From the NCBI GenBank assembly GCA_015494065.1, contig WGCA01000031.1, forward strand, positions 1 to 40,416: a stretch of 40,416 bases of DNA, read 5' to 3'. Origin of the DNA: Thermodesulfobacteriaceae bacterium (GTDB taxonomy: Bacteria; Desulfobacterota; Thermodesulfobacteria; Thermodesulfobacteriales; Thermodesulfatatoraceae). Below, one piece after another: positions 9,913 through 18,975 of the stretch (position 1 is its first letter; each line of letters starts with the position of its first letter). Both the position numbers and the translations under genes were made by a program. Under the pieces are notes generated by a model, which was given only the letters and a program-made list of their open reading frames with translations, had not been told where the DNA came from and searched no databases.

Positions 9913-10142
9913 AAATGATAATCACCCTATTTTATGAAGAAAGCTGGATCGCTCAGGGGGAGGGCATATACGTTACGGCCCCCTCTTTATTGGAGCTCAA
10001 AGAAAGGCTTGAACATCAACTGGCTGAACAGGGCCTGTTTGAAGAAAATGAAATCGCCCTGGTCTTTGACCGAAGCCGCCTTCCTTCCTGGCTGGTCAAA
10101 GAGATCGCCTACGAGGAGATAACCATCTCAAAGCCTTATTAA
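9909..10142 (+). CDS. Small protein of unknown function in the AOR operon
   Basis: A 77-residue acidic protein, MKMIITLFYEESWIAQGEG followed by an amphipathic stretch (LLELKERLEHQL), with no cysteines and no membrane span. The ATG overlaps the TGA of the AOR gene (ATGA), and GGAGGAG precedes it, so it is made together with the AOR. The N-terminal pattern of two strands and a helix resembles small HicB-like or dodecin-like folds, but I cannot assign a family. A role in AOR assembly, stability or tungstopterin insertion is possible from context only. Confidence 0.7.
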   Translation: MKMIITLFYEESWIAQGEGIYVTAPSLLELKERLEHQLAEQGLFEENEIALVFDRSRLPSWLVKEIAYEEITISKPY

Positions 10143-10180
10143 ACCTCTTTAATCTCCGGTTTGACGGCCAAGATTTCCCA

Positions 10181-10199
10181 GGCGGCCCTTTGGGCCGCC
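10181..10199. terminator. GC-rich hairpin between the two convergent AOR units
   Basis: GGCGGCCC and GGGCCGCC form a perfect 8-bp stem with a TTT loop, 39 bases after the 77-codon gene. No clear T-tract follows on either strand, so termination would rest on the stem alone. It may be part of the repeat remnant that follows. Confidence 0.5.
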
Positions 10200-10218
10200 C
10201 TTGCTGTCCTTGAAATAG

Positions 10219-10247
10219 CTTCGCGCTTACGTCTTGCTCGCAATGAC
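10219..10247 (-). repeat. Remnant of a GTCATTGCGAG-type intergenic repeat
   Basis: Read on the minus strand, the segment begins GTCATTGCGAGCAAGACG and ends in GCGCGAAG. This resembles the dispersed GTCATTGCGAG...GAAGC repeats I know from many bacterial genomes. It lies in the convergent gap between the AOR units. A genome-wide copy count would be needed to confirm it. Confidence 0.5.
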
Positions 10248-10256
10248 TAAGAATCC

Positions 10257-12062
10257 TTAGGCCAGGTCTAGTTCCCGTAGTTTTTCAGGGGTAGGCCTTC
10301 CCTCTTCCCAACCGCGCACCTTATAGTACTCGGGCAACATCTCGGAAAGACGCACCACCTGCCCCTTATTTGGCCCCTCAGGCATGGCTTCGGTTAAGAG
10401 ACGTTTGGGCAGGGTGTCTTCTTTAGGATCAAGCCCGGCTTTTAGATTAAACACCCTTTCTAGATTCCAGATGCGCTCTCCGCAGCGCATCATCTCCTCG
10501 AGGGTATAATCAAAGCCGGTGGCTGCAGCTAGGAGATCCCGGTAATCCTCGGCCGAAAGGGCAAAGGAGGTAAAGAGGCAGATCCCCAGGGAATCTATCA
10601 CGGCAGTAAGGTCCTGGAAGGCCTTGACCCACTGGGCTTTGCCCTCGGTGGAAGAGGGATCAAGCTTTTCGGGAATACCTAGGATTTCTGGGGCGATAAG
10701 ATAGGCCCGCACGTGGCATCCCCCTCTGTTAGAGGTGGCGTAAGCCAGCCCCTGGGCCTGAGCCCCACGGGGGTCGTAAGCGGGAAGTTCCTGTTTTTTG
10801 ACGGTCATGGCTAGCTCCGGGTGCCCGTAAGCCTGGGCCAGCCGGGCTGCCCCTTCGGCCAGCTTATCCCCGAAGCCTTTGCGGTAGGCCACCGCGTGAG
10901 TGTAGTAAACGATGGCCTCTGAGCTTCCGAAATTCAAAGCCGGACCCGGACCAAGGTCCTCTTTCGGGAGATAACCCCGTTCAAAGAGCTCCATGGCGCA
11001 GGCTATGGTTACCCCACAGGAAATGGTGTCTATCCCCAGGCGGTTGCAAAGAAAATTGGCCTCAGTTACGGCGATGAGGTCCTTGACCCCACAACACGCT
11101 CCGTAGGCCCAGCCGCTCTCATACTCCGGCCCTTCTCCCCGGCTTCCCGTAGGCAGCGCCGTTACCCGCGCACACTTAATGGGGCAAGCGTAACAGCCAC
11201 GGTTCTTTTTAAGATAGCCCTTTTCCACCAGGGCCTCTCCACAAACCTCTTCCGTCCCTTCAAAGACCCCGGTCTGGAAATTCCTGGTGGGGTAAAGCCC
11301 GTTTTCGTTAATGATGTTGTCTAACACCTTGGTACCCAGCTTGGGCAGACCCTCTCCCGTCACCGGGTTGGTACGCAAGATTTCAGTCTTTTCCCGCACG
11401 AAATTTTTAAAAACTTCTTCGTCAGGGGCTACAGGTCTTTTGCGTCCCCGCACTATGATCGCCTTCAGTTTTTTGGCCCCCATCACGGCCCCTACCCCGG
11501 AGCGACCCGCCGCCCGGTGTTTGTCGTTGATCACACAGGCAAAGCGCACCAGGTTCTCCCCTGCCGGGCCGATACAGGCTACTTTGGCTTTTTCGTCCCC
11601 AAACTCTTCCCGGAGCTGGTCGGTGACCACGTCTGTCTCAAGCCCCCAGAGTTCCGCAGCCGGCCTAAGCTCAACTGCTTCGTCTTTAATGGCCAGGTAG
11701 ACTGGCTCTTTAGCGGCCCCTTCTAAAATGATCATGTCGTAGCCTGCGGCCTTAAGCTCTGCCCCGAAGTGGCCCCCTGAATTGGAAGAGGCAATAAGGC
11801 CGGTGAGCGGACTCTTACACACGACCATATAGCGCCCACCTGCCGGCGCCGAAGTACCCGTTAAAGGGCCGGTGGCAAAGATAAGTACGTTTTCAGGTGA
11901 AAGCGGTTCGGCCGCCGGATCCATCAATTGGTTTAAATAATAAGAAGCAAGCCCGCGGCCCCCTATATATTTGCGCAAAAGGGCGGGATCAGGCTTTTCT
12001 TTTTTGATTTCACCAGTGGTGAGGTTTACCCGCAAGATACAACCGGCGTAAGTACCCCCCAT
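10257..12062 (-). CDS. aor: Aldehyde:ferredoxin oxidoreductase, canonical type
   Basis: Tungstopterin enzyme of 601 residues that oxidises aldehydes to acids with ferredoxin as acceptor, or the reverse. Family motifs are intact: YIGGRGLASYYL near residue 32, SNSGGHFGAELKAAGYD (about 92-108), GRSGVGAVMGAKKLKAI, the cluster segment CYACPIKCARV (C-x2-C-x3-C), NRLGIDTISCG and the late cysteine in LGICLFTSF. It is the normal length for the family. A well-placed AGGAGG precedes the ATG. It is transcribed toward the other AOR gene. Sixty-four bases upstream lies the pyruvate-kinase-C-like gene on the same strand, which may share its transcript. Confidence 0.95.
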   Translation of the reverse strand: MGGTYAGCILRVNLTTGEIKKEKPDPALLRKYIGGRGLASYYLNQLMDPAAEPLSPENVLIFATGPLTGTSAPAGGRYMVVCKSPLTGLIASSNSGGHFGAELKAAGYDMIILEGAAKEPVYLAIKDEAVELRPAAELWGLETDVVTDQLREEFGDEKAKVACIGPAGENLVRFACVINDKHRAAGRSGVGAVMGAKKLKAIIVRGRKRPVAPDEEVFKNFVREKTEILRTNPVTGEGLPKLGTKVLDNIINENGLYPTRNFQTGVFEGTEEVCGEALVEKGYLKKNRGCYACPIKCARVTALPTGSRGEGPEYESGWAYGACCGVKDLIAVTEANFLCNRLGIDTISCGVTIACAMELFERGYLPKEDLGPGPALNFGSSEAIVYYTHAVAYRKGFGDKLAEGAARLAQAYGHPELAMTVKKQELPAYDPRGAQAQGLAYATSNRGGCHVRAYLIAPEILGIPEKLDPSSTEGKAQWVKAFQDLTAVIDSLGICLFTSFALSAEDYRDLLAAATGFDYTLEEMMRCGERIWNLERVFNLKAGLDPKEDTLPKRLLTEAMPEGPNKGQVVRLSEMLPEYYKVRGWEEGRPTPEKLRELDLA

Positions 12063-12126
12063 AGGTTCCTCCTTCTGAAACTTTTTGGAAAGATTAGCAA
12101 AATAGCCCAGGGAGGGAAAGCAAAAA

Positions 12127-12681
12127 CTACCAATCCCAGGGTTTGGCCAATATTTCCCGCACCTTAAGGCTGAAGAGTTTGTTAGAGGGCATGGCCTTGA
12201 TGATGGCTACGGTATCAGCGCCCCGGGCCGTACCAGCCACCGCGATCACGTCTTCGGGAGGGATAAGACCCGCGTCACAGGCCATAAGGACGATTTCTAC
12301 ACAGACTTTAATCCCCTGCCCAAAAAGCCTTAAAGTGTTGGCAATCAGGTCCTGCTGGGAATAGTGTTGAAGTTCACGAATAGCCGTCCCGATATTGCGG
12401 AAGACCATGGTACCGGTATAAACCTTGGCCCCCCGGCTTTCCAATGCTTGGCGGCGTTCAGGGGTGAGCTCAAGTTTCCCCGGCTCACGAAAACCCACGT
12501 TATGGGTCACAATTACGAGATTTACTTCCTCTTTTTCAAAGATATCGCAGGCCTTAAGGCCTGTGTCCCCAAAAGTAGAGGCCACTACCACGTGTTTGAG
12601 GCCCCGCTTTTTATAGGCCTCGTAAGCCACCTTAAGAGCTGCCTCGGTATTTTGTTTGCCCGCCTTTTCAAAAAGGACCAT
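12127..12681 (-). CDS. Orphan pyruvate kinase C-terminal (alpha/beta) domain protein
   Basis: A free-standing 184-residue protein resembling the C-terminal allosteric domain of pyruvate kinase, without the catalytic barrel. It opens with KAGKQNTEAALKVAYEAYKKRG and continues VVVASTFGDTGLKAC and LVIVTHNVGFREPG; later it has AGTARGADTVAIIKAM. Such stand-alone proteins occur in anaerobes and archaea and have no settled function; they cannot have kinase activity. The motifs suggest binding of a small phosphorylated or nucleotide ligand. It sits upstream of the canonical AOR on the same strand, so a link to that pathway is plausible but only inferred. GTG or ATG choice at the start is not in doubt (ATG at 12681). 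Confidence 0.8.
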   Translation of the reverse strand: MVLFEKAGKQNTEAALKVAYEAYKKRGLKHVVVASTFGDTGLKACDIFEKEEVNLVIVTHNVGFREPGKLELTPERRQALESRGAKVYTGTMVFRNIGTAIRELQHYSQQDLIANTLRLFGQGIKVCVEIVLMACDAGLIPPEDVIAVAGTARGADTVAIIKAMPSNKLFSLKVREILAKPWDW

Positions 12682-12695
12682 CTTGGGCTTCCCTT

Positions 12696-12995
12696 CTAGT
12701 GCATTTTTTTGGGTGCTGAAATTATCTGGTCATAGAGTTTATAATAGGGGATGATGGATAAAATCAAGAGCAAATCCCCTACGATCTTGAAGCCCAATAG
12801 ATAATTTCCGATCTGGACCTTCCAGTACCCATCGGTATTGCCCCTTAAGGGGCGGGCGTAGGAAAAAGGCTTTTTGGCCAGTTTCTCGTTTAGAAAATGG
12901 AGCAGGGCGTCTTTAACCGTGGGTTTGAGGCTGGGCAGGTCTTGCGTCAGGACCTTTTCGTGAAATTTTAAACGGAATTTCTTTTCTTCTCCCAT
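12696..12995 (-). CDS. RelE/ParE-type toxin
   Basis: A 99-residue basic protein with the RelE-like fold pattern: an N-terminal strand and helix (FRLKFHEKVLTQDLPSLK), then PLRGNTDGYWKVQIGNYLLGFKI and LLLILSIIPYYKLYDQI. The core RelE segment, K/R-L-x-G ... W-x-x-x-x-G-x-Y ... I, is clear. RelE toxins cleave mRNA in the ribosome; ParE types poison gyrase, and sequence alone does not settle which this is. The start lies 28 bases inside the antitoxin gene, the usual layout of a type II pair. Confidence 0.8.
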   Translation of the reverse strand: MGEEKKFRLKFHEKVLTQDLPSLKPTVKDALLHFLNEKLAKKPFSYARPLRGNTDGYWKVQIGNYLLGFKIVGDLLLILSIIPYYKLYDQIISAPKKMH

Positions 12996-13207
12996 GCTAC
13001 CTTTATCTTTGTCCCTCCTTCCTGTCCCTCTTCGACATTTTTGAGGTGTTTTGCCAAAAGGAGATCTTCTTCAGTCTCAAGGGCTTCCTTGATCAGTTTA
13101 CACACCATGGAGGACATAGAAGTGTTTTTGAGCTTGGCGAGCAATTTGATTCTCTCGTAAAGCTCCTGGTCCAGGACCACACAAAGGCGAGGATGTTTGG
13201 TGGGCAT
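12968..13207 (-). CDS. Ribbon-helix-helix antitoxin
   Basis: A 79-residue protein whose N-terminus reads PRLCVVLDQELYERIKLLAKLKNTSMSSMVCKLIKEAL, a ribbon-helix-helix DNA-binding domain (residues about 6-45). The acidic, then basic C-terminal tail should wrap the toxin. GGAGGG precedes the ATG. The gene is first in the pair and overlaps the toxin gene by 28 bases. As in other such pairs it is expected to repress its own near-consensus promoter at 13255-13283. Confidence 0.82.
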   Translation of the reverse strand: MPTKHPRLCVVLDQELYERIKLLAKLKNTSMSSMVCKLIKEALETEEDLLLAKHLKNVEEGQEGGTKIKVAWEKKRNSV

Positions 13208-13254
13208 CCGTCCCTCCCCAATAACTAGAATATATTTCTCTTAATTTCGGATCC

Positions 13255-13283
13255 ATTATAAAAAACTGAAACTTTATTTTCAA
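13255..13283 (-). promoter_or_regulatory. Near-consensus sigma-70 promoter of the toxin-antitoxin pair
   Basis: On the minus strand TTGAAA (13283-13278), a 17-base spacer and a perfect TATAAT (13260-13255) precede the antitoxin ATG by about 48 bases. It is one of the strongest promoter matches in the window. The rest of the AT-rich 13208-13484 gap holds no gene. Confidence 0.7.
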
Positions 13284-13396
13284 TAAGGTGCAGCATATAC
13301 GACGAACCAAATAGTCTGGCAAGCAAAATATAGCAATTCAAAATATAGAACTTAGCAACATTTTTTATACATAATTTTATTTCATGACGCAAACAA

Positions 13397-13419
13397 AAAA
13401 AGAATTTTTTATTCTTTTT
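13397..13419. repeat. A/T hairpin upstream of the chemoreceptor gene
   Basis: AAAAAGAAT and ATTCTTTTT pair perfectly across a five-T loop. The element lies 66 bases before the chemoreceptor start. Its role (terminator of upstream readthrough, or leader structure) is uncertain. Confidence 0.4.
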
Positions 13420-13484
13420 GCTTTAGTAACCCAAAATGTTTCCGAAAATAAAAGCAAGATAAAAAATTAAAGGAGGTTCATCAA

Positions 13485-14633
13485 ATGTTAAGCATCAAGT
13501 ACCTAAAAACCAAAAACATCATCCTATTATCCGTGGGTTTTGTCTGTTTATTATGGTTACTAAGTATTATTACACAGGCCCTTCATTTAAAAACAGAAAA
13601 GGAAGCCTTAATTTACTCCTTAGCTGCTTTTGTAGTAGCAAGTCTGGGTAGTGTCTCATTTGGTATGTACGCCGGCAATACTCTAGAAAATGACGCTAAG
13701 GAACTAATAAGAGTAATGAAAAAAGTTTCAGAGAAAGATTTTAGCGAAAAGGCAAAGGAAATAGAAAATAGCAAAAACGAAATCCATATTATAGCTAAAT
13801 ATTTCAATATTTCTCTGGAAAACGCAAGGGATGTATTAAAGGAAATAAAAGAAGGAATAGAACAAATAGCATCGAGTTCAGAAGAGTTTTCAGTAATATC
13901 AGAACAAATTACACAACACACACTAGAAACATTTAAAGACATTAAAAATTTAACAGAATATACGGAACAATTAAATGAACAATTGAATCTAGCAACGAAC
14001 AGTATCCAGGAACTTAGTGCCGCAATAAATGAGATAGCAAAAAATACCGTGGAGACCACCAATGAAACCCAGGAAAGTAGCGATCAAGCCCACAAAAACG
14101 ACGATATTATCGAAAGTTTAATCAAAGAAATAGAACATATTAAAAACGCAGCTGACATAATCCAAAATATCGCGGACCAAACTAATCTATTGGCCTTAAA
14201 TGCGACCATCGAAGCAGCCAGAGCAGGTGAAGCCGGAAAGGGTTTTGCAGTAGTAGCGGGAGAAGTAAAAGAGTTATCTAGAGAAACCGCCAAATCTACT
14301 GAACAAATCAGGGTATGGGTAGAAAATTTAGTAAACAAAGGATTAAAACTCAAAGAGACCAGCAAACAATTAAAAGAAACCATGCAAAAAACTGTCGAAC
14401 GAGCAGGAAGTATAGCCTCCGCCATTGAAGAACAAACTGCCGTAACTAAAGAAATCAACCATAATACCGACCAGATTGCCCAAGAAATCATTAACATTAA
14501 CGAAATGGGCAAACATCTAAAAGAAAGAACCGAAGAAGCAGAATCATCCATTATGGGCATAAAGCAAGCCGCAGAAGATATGAACAACTTGGCAACAACT
14601 TTAAAAGAAATGACCAATAAATATAAAATTTAA
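13485..14633 (+). CDS. Methyl-accepting chemotaxis protein with no periplasmic sensor
   Basis: A 382-residue inner-membrane receptor. Two membrane helices (about 11-33 and 44-66) are joined by only about ten residues, so there is no outside ligand domain. A HAMP-like segment follows, then a long cytoplasmic coiled coil with the conserved tip [33 protein letters not shown] (about 230-262), which binds CheA and CheW. No CheR/CheB-docking pentapeptide is seen at the end (TNKYKI). AAAGGAGG precedes the ATG. It is AT-rich compared with flanking metabolic genes. A GAF protein gene follows 11 bases later and could supply the missing sensor. It may sense from inside the cell or the membrane state. 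Confidence 0.92.
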   Translation: MLSIKYLKTKNIILLSVGFVCLLWLLSIITQALHLKTEKEALIYSLAAFVVASLGSVSFGMYAGNTLENDAKELIRVMKKVSEKDFSEKAKEIENSKNEIHIIAKYFNISLENARDVLKEIKEGIEQIASSSEEFSVISEQITQHTLETFKDIKNLTEYTEQLNEQLNLATNSIQELSAAINEIAKNTVETTNETQESSDQAHKNDDIIESLIKEIEHIKNAADIIQNIADQTNLLALNATIEAARAGEAGKGFAVVAGEVKELSRETAKSTEQIRVWVENLVNKGLKLKETSKQLKETMQKTVERAGSIASAIEEQTAVTKEINHNTDQIAQEIININEMGKHLKERTEEAESSIMGIKQAAEDMNNLATTLKEMTNKYKI

Positions 14634-14644
14634 AGGAAAAATAA

Positions 14645-15085
14645 ATGATTACCATCGAAAAAGAAGAAGCTTTAAAAATTATAACCATAGTTGCACATTT
14701 ATTAAACCAGAAAAACAAAAAGGACGGTCTAAAAGAAGTAAGCAAACTATTAAAGAAAAGATTAAACGTAGATCTAATCTGGATAGCACAAGAAATAAAT
14801 CAGACATTAAAAACAAAAGACGAAGAAATAATATTGACAAAATTGTTCCCTCAAGAATGGCAAGAAAAATTAAGAAGACATAAAATAGTATGGACGGAAA
14901 AAGAAAAAAAGATTTTAAATAAATTAAAAATGTCAAATTTAACCTTAATACCCATTATGAGAAAAGGAAAATGGCGGGGGTTAATCATTTTAGGGCAAGT
15001 CACCCCCGCCCCTAAATGGTCACCTGAAATTTTCAGATTGTTATCAATAATTTCCAATATTTTAGGAAATATTTTGTATATCTAA
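14645..15085 (+). CDS. Small GAF-like sensory protein
   Basis: A 146-residue soluble protein, Lys- and Ile-rich and AT-rich in DNA. The C-terminal half shows a GAF-type pattern: LTLIPIMRKGKWRGLIILGQ, then a Trp and the closing helix PEIFRLLSIISNILGNILYI. The N-terminal helix and NVDLIWIAQEINQTLKT fit the first helix and strands. There is no output domain. It lies 11 bases after the sensor-free chemoreceptor, so it may bind a ligand and act on that receptor or its CheA. The GAF assignment comes from pattern recognition and is moderate; the partnership is inference. Confidence 0.65.
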   Translation: MITIEKEEALKIITIVAHLLNQKNKKDGLKEVSKLLKKRLNVDLIWIAQEINQTLKTKDEEIILTKLFPQEWQEKLRRHKIVWTEKEKKILNKLKMSNLTLIPIMRKGKWRGLIILGQVTPAPKWSPEIFRLLSIISNILGNILYI

Positions 15086-15093
15086 AAAATACA

Positions 15094-16326
15094 TTAAATA
15101 GCCTTTAAAGTATTTTCAGCCCAGGACAAAGATTCTAAATAAATATCACCTAATTTTTGAAGATCAATTTTAAAATATTTAGAATACCTTATAACTTTCT
15201 GCCACTTTCCTCTTTCATAAGAGATACATAACGCTAAGGCGTTAAAAAGATAATTTCTTTTTCCTAGAAGAGCGTCTTTCAAGTCGTCTATCAAGGGCAA
15301 AGAGTTAACAATATCTTTCATAGGTTTACCAGAAAGGATATGAAATAATGAAACTAAACCAGCAAGAAAAAAAGTATGAGATTTACTAGCATATTTGGAA
15401 TTCAAAGCGAGAAGCTCTAAAAACCTAGCTCTAAAAAGAGAAAGCAAAAGAAGCTCACTTGGTTTATCTTTAATTAAAGAAGAAACAAGAACCAAAGATA
15501 TCCATTTTTTAATACCATACCTACCAAGTAACACTATTGCTTGTCTGATAGAAGAAATTTTTGTTGGAAGACAAAAATAGGCAGAATTTATATATTTTAA
15601 AAGCTTAAAAGTTAACTCAGGGTCTCTTTTAATAGCATTTTCAACATCTTTGTAATCAAAATTATCATTTGATACTATATGAAAAACATGCAAAATATTT
15701 TGTTTTAAACTATACACTGGTTTATCATAAAAAATTGAAGGTTTACAGAAAAAATAGCCCTGAAAAAAATCATAATCGCTTTCCAAAGCAAGATAATAAT
15801 CTTCTCTGTTCTCGACCTTCTCAGCCAAAAATTTGATCTTAAATCCAGAATACATTTGGGGAATTTCTTTTAAAATCTCTGGTTCATAAGCCAAAAAATC
15901 TATTTTAACAATATCAGCAAAAGATAAAAAGTTTTCAGCTTCACTATTTATAACAAAATCATCTAAAGCTATCAAATAACCCATTTTCTTAAATAGAAAA
16001 CATTTTTCAATTAATTCGTCACTTGGCTTTACACTTTCTAATAGTTCTATTACTAAAATTCTGGGTGAAACTAATAACGGTATTTCTTTTAATATTAGAT
16101 CTTCAGAAAAATTAATAAAAGCTTTACGGCCGTGAGTCAAACGCTCTAAACCAATAATAAGGAAACTATTAGTTAAAACTTCTAAAGAAGCCCTTTCTTG
16201 ATCAATTATCTCGCTAGCGTGCAAAGTATCACGGGTACGAAATAGCAATTCATAGCCAAATACTCTGGATTTGCGGTCAAATATAGGCTGGCGAGCCACG
16301 AATATAGCTTCAGATACTTTCATCAT
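15094..16326 (-). CDS. EAL-HDOD signalling protein (YuxH-like)
   Basis: A 410-residue cytoplasmic protein with an N-terminal degenerate EAL domain (about 6-205) and a C-terminal HDOD domain (about 210-400). The EAL signature is altered: YELLFR replaces YEALxR, although INFSED, LALDDF, VKIDFL and DFFQGYFF keep the fold. This pattern is typical of YuxH-type proteins that do not hydrolyse cyclic di-GMP, so it probably binds partners or the nucleotide. The HDOD part shows DPELTFKLLKYINSAYF and SSIRQAIVLLGRYGIKKW. It converges on the GAF gene with only 8 bases between stops. AT-rich like its neighbours. It may adjust motility together with the chemoreceptor. Confidence 0.9.
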   Translation of the reverse strand: MMKVSEAIFVARQPIFDRKSRVFGYELLFRTRDTLHASEIIDQERASLEVLTNSFLIIGLERLTHGRKAFINFSEDLILKEIPLLVSPRILVIELLESVKPSDELIEKCFLFKKMGYLIALDDFVINSEAENFLSFADIVKIDFLAYEPEILKEIPQMYSGFKIKFLAEKVENREDYYLALESDYDFFQGYFFCKPSIFYDKPVYSLKQNILHVFHIVSNDNFDYKDVENAIKRDPELTFKLLKYINSAYFCLPTKISSIRQAIVLLGRYGIKKWISLVLVSSLIKDKPSELLLLSLFRARFLELLALNSKYASKSHTFFLAGLVSLFHILSGKPMKDIVNSLPLIDDLKDALLGKRNYLFNALALCISYERGKWQKVIRYSKYFKIDLQKLGDIYLESLSWAENTLKAI

Positions 16327-16386
16327 ATAGTGAATCGTCCCAAAAGAGAAAAAAGATAACCTTAAAAATCCTCACGATAAGAGCAG

Positions 16387-16423
16387 AGGGACGCCATGGC
16401 AAAAGGACGATCTTGGCTTCCCT
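16387..16423. other. Hairpin between the EAL-HDOD gene and katG
   Basis: AGGGACGCCA (16387-16396) pairs with TGGCTTCCCT (16414-16423): nine pairs and one C/T mismatch around a 17-base loop. No T-tract follows on either strand. It could be a leader structure of the divergent EAL-HDOD gene or a remnant. The rest of the 16327-16478 gap shows nothing definable. Confidence 0.35.
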
Positions 16424-16478
16424 TAATGGCCATGCCGGATGGTTAAAGTCAGTGAATAAAATTTTTGCTAATAAAATA

Positions 16479-18690
<2,212 letters not shown>

Positions 18691-18703
18691 GATTTCATGT
18701 TCG

Positions 18704-18752
18704 GGGGAGGGACTTCTCACGAAAAGATTCCCTCCCCTGGTTTTCTATTTTT
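18704..18752 (+). terminator. Intrinsic terminator of katG
   Basis: GGGGAGGGA and TCCCTCCCC form a 9-bp stem around a 16-base loop, followed by TGGTTTTCTATTTTT. It starts 14 bases after the katG stop. Beyond it, 18753-18975 shows no gene or clear regulatory site. Confidence 0.8.
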
Positions 18753-18975
18753 AAGGTCAGCAAATAGGCGAAGTCTCCATTTATCATTGTGGATGCGTTA
18801 GCCCTCAGCCATGGCGCCCTTTACGCGTGTTAAAACGTAGAGAATGAAGCTCATTACTTCGGACCCCCCTGTGCAAAAGAAGAAAAGGTCCCCAAAATCT
18901 CTGGTTGAACTTCTTTTAAATTTTAGTTCGTGTGCTTTAATCTCCTGACAAAAAGCCCCAGAGCCAACAGACACT

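Noticed and set aside
16370-16445. Cyclic di-GMP (GEMM) riboswitch, suggested by CACGATAA, GGGACGC and GCCGGATGG near a cyclic-di-GMP-related gene
   Set aside because: The P2 hairpin and the GCAAAGC part of the consensus are absent, and the strand does not fit the EAL-HDOD gene. Only the simple hairpin is reported.
18845-18949. A 34-codon plus-strand ORF in the gap between katG and the SNF2 gene
   Set aside because: No ribosome-binding site, no recognisable features, and no overlap or coupling with a neighbour.
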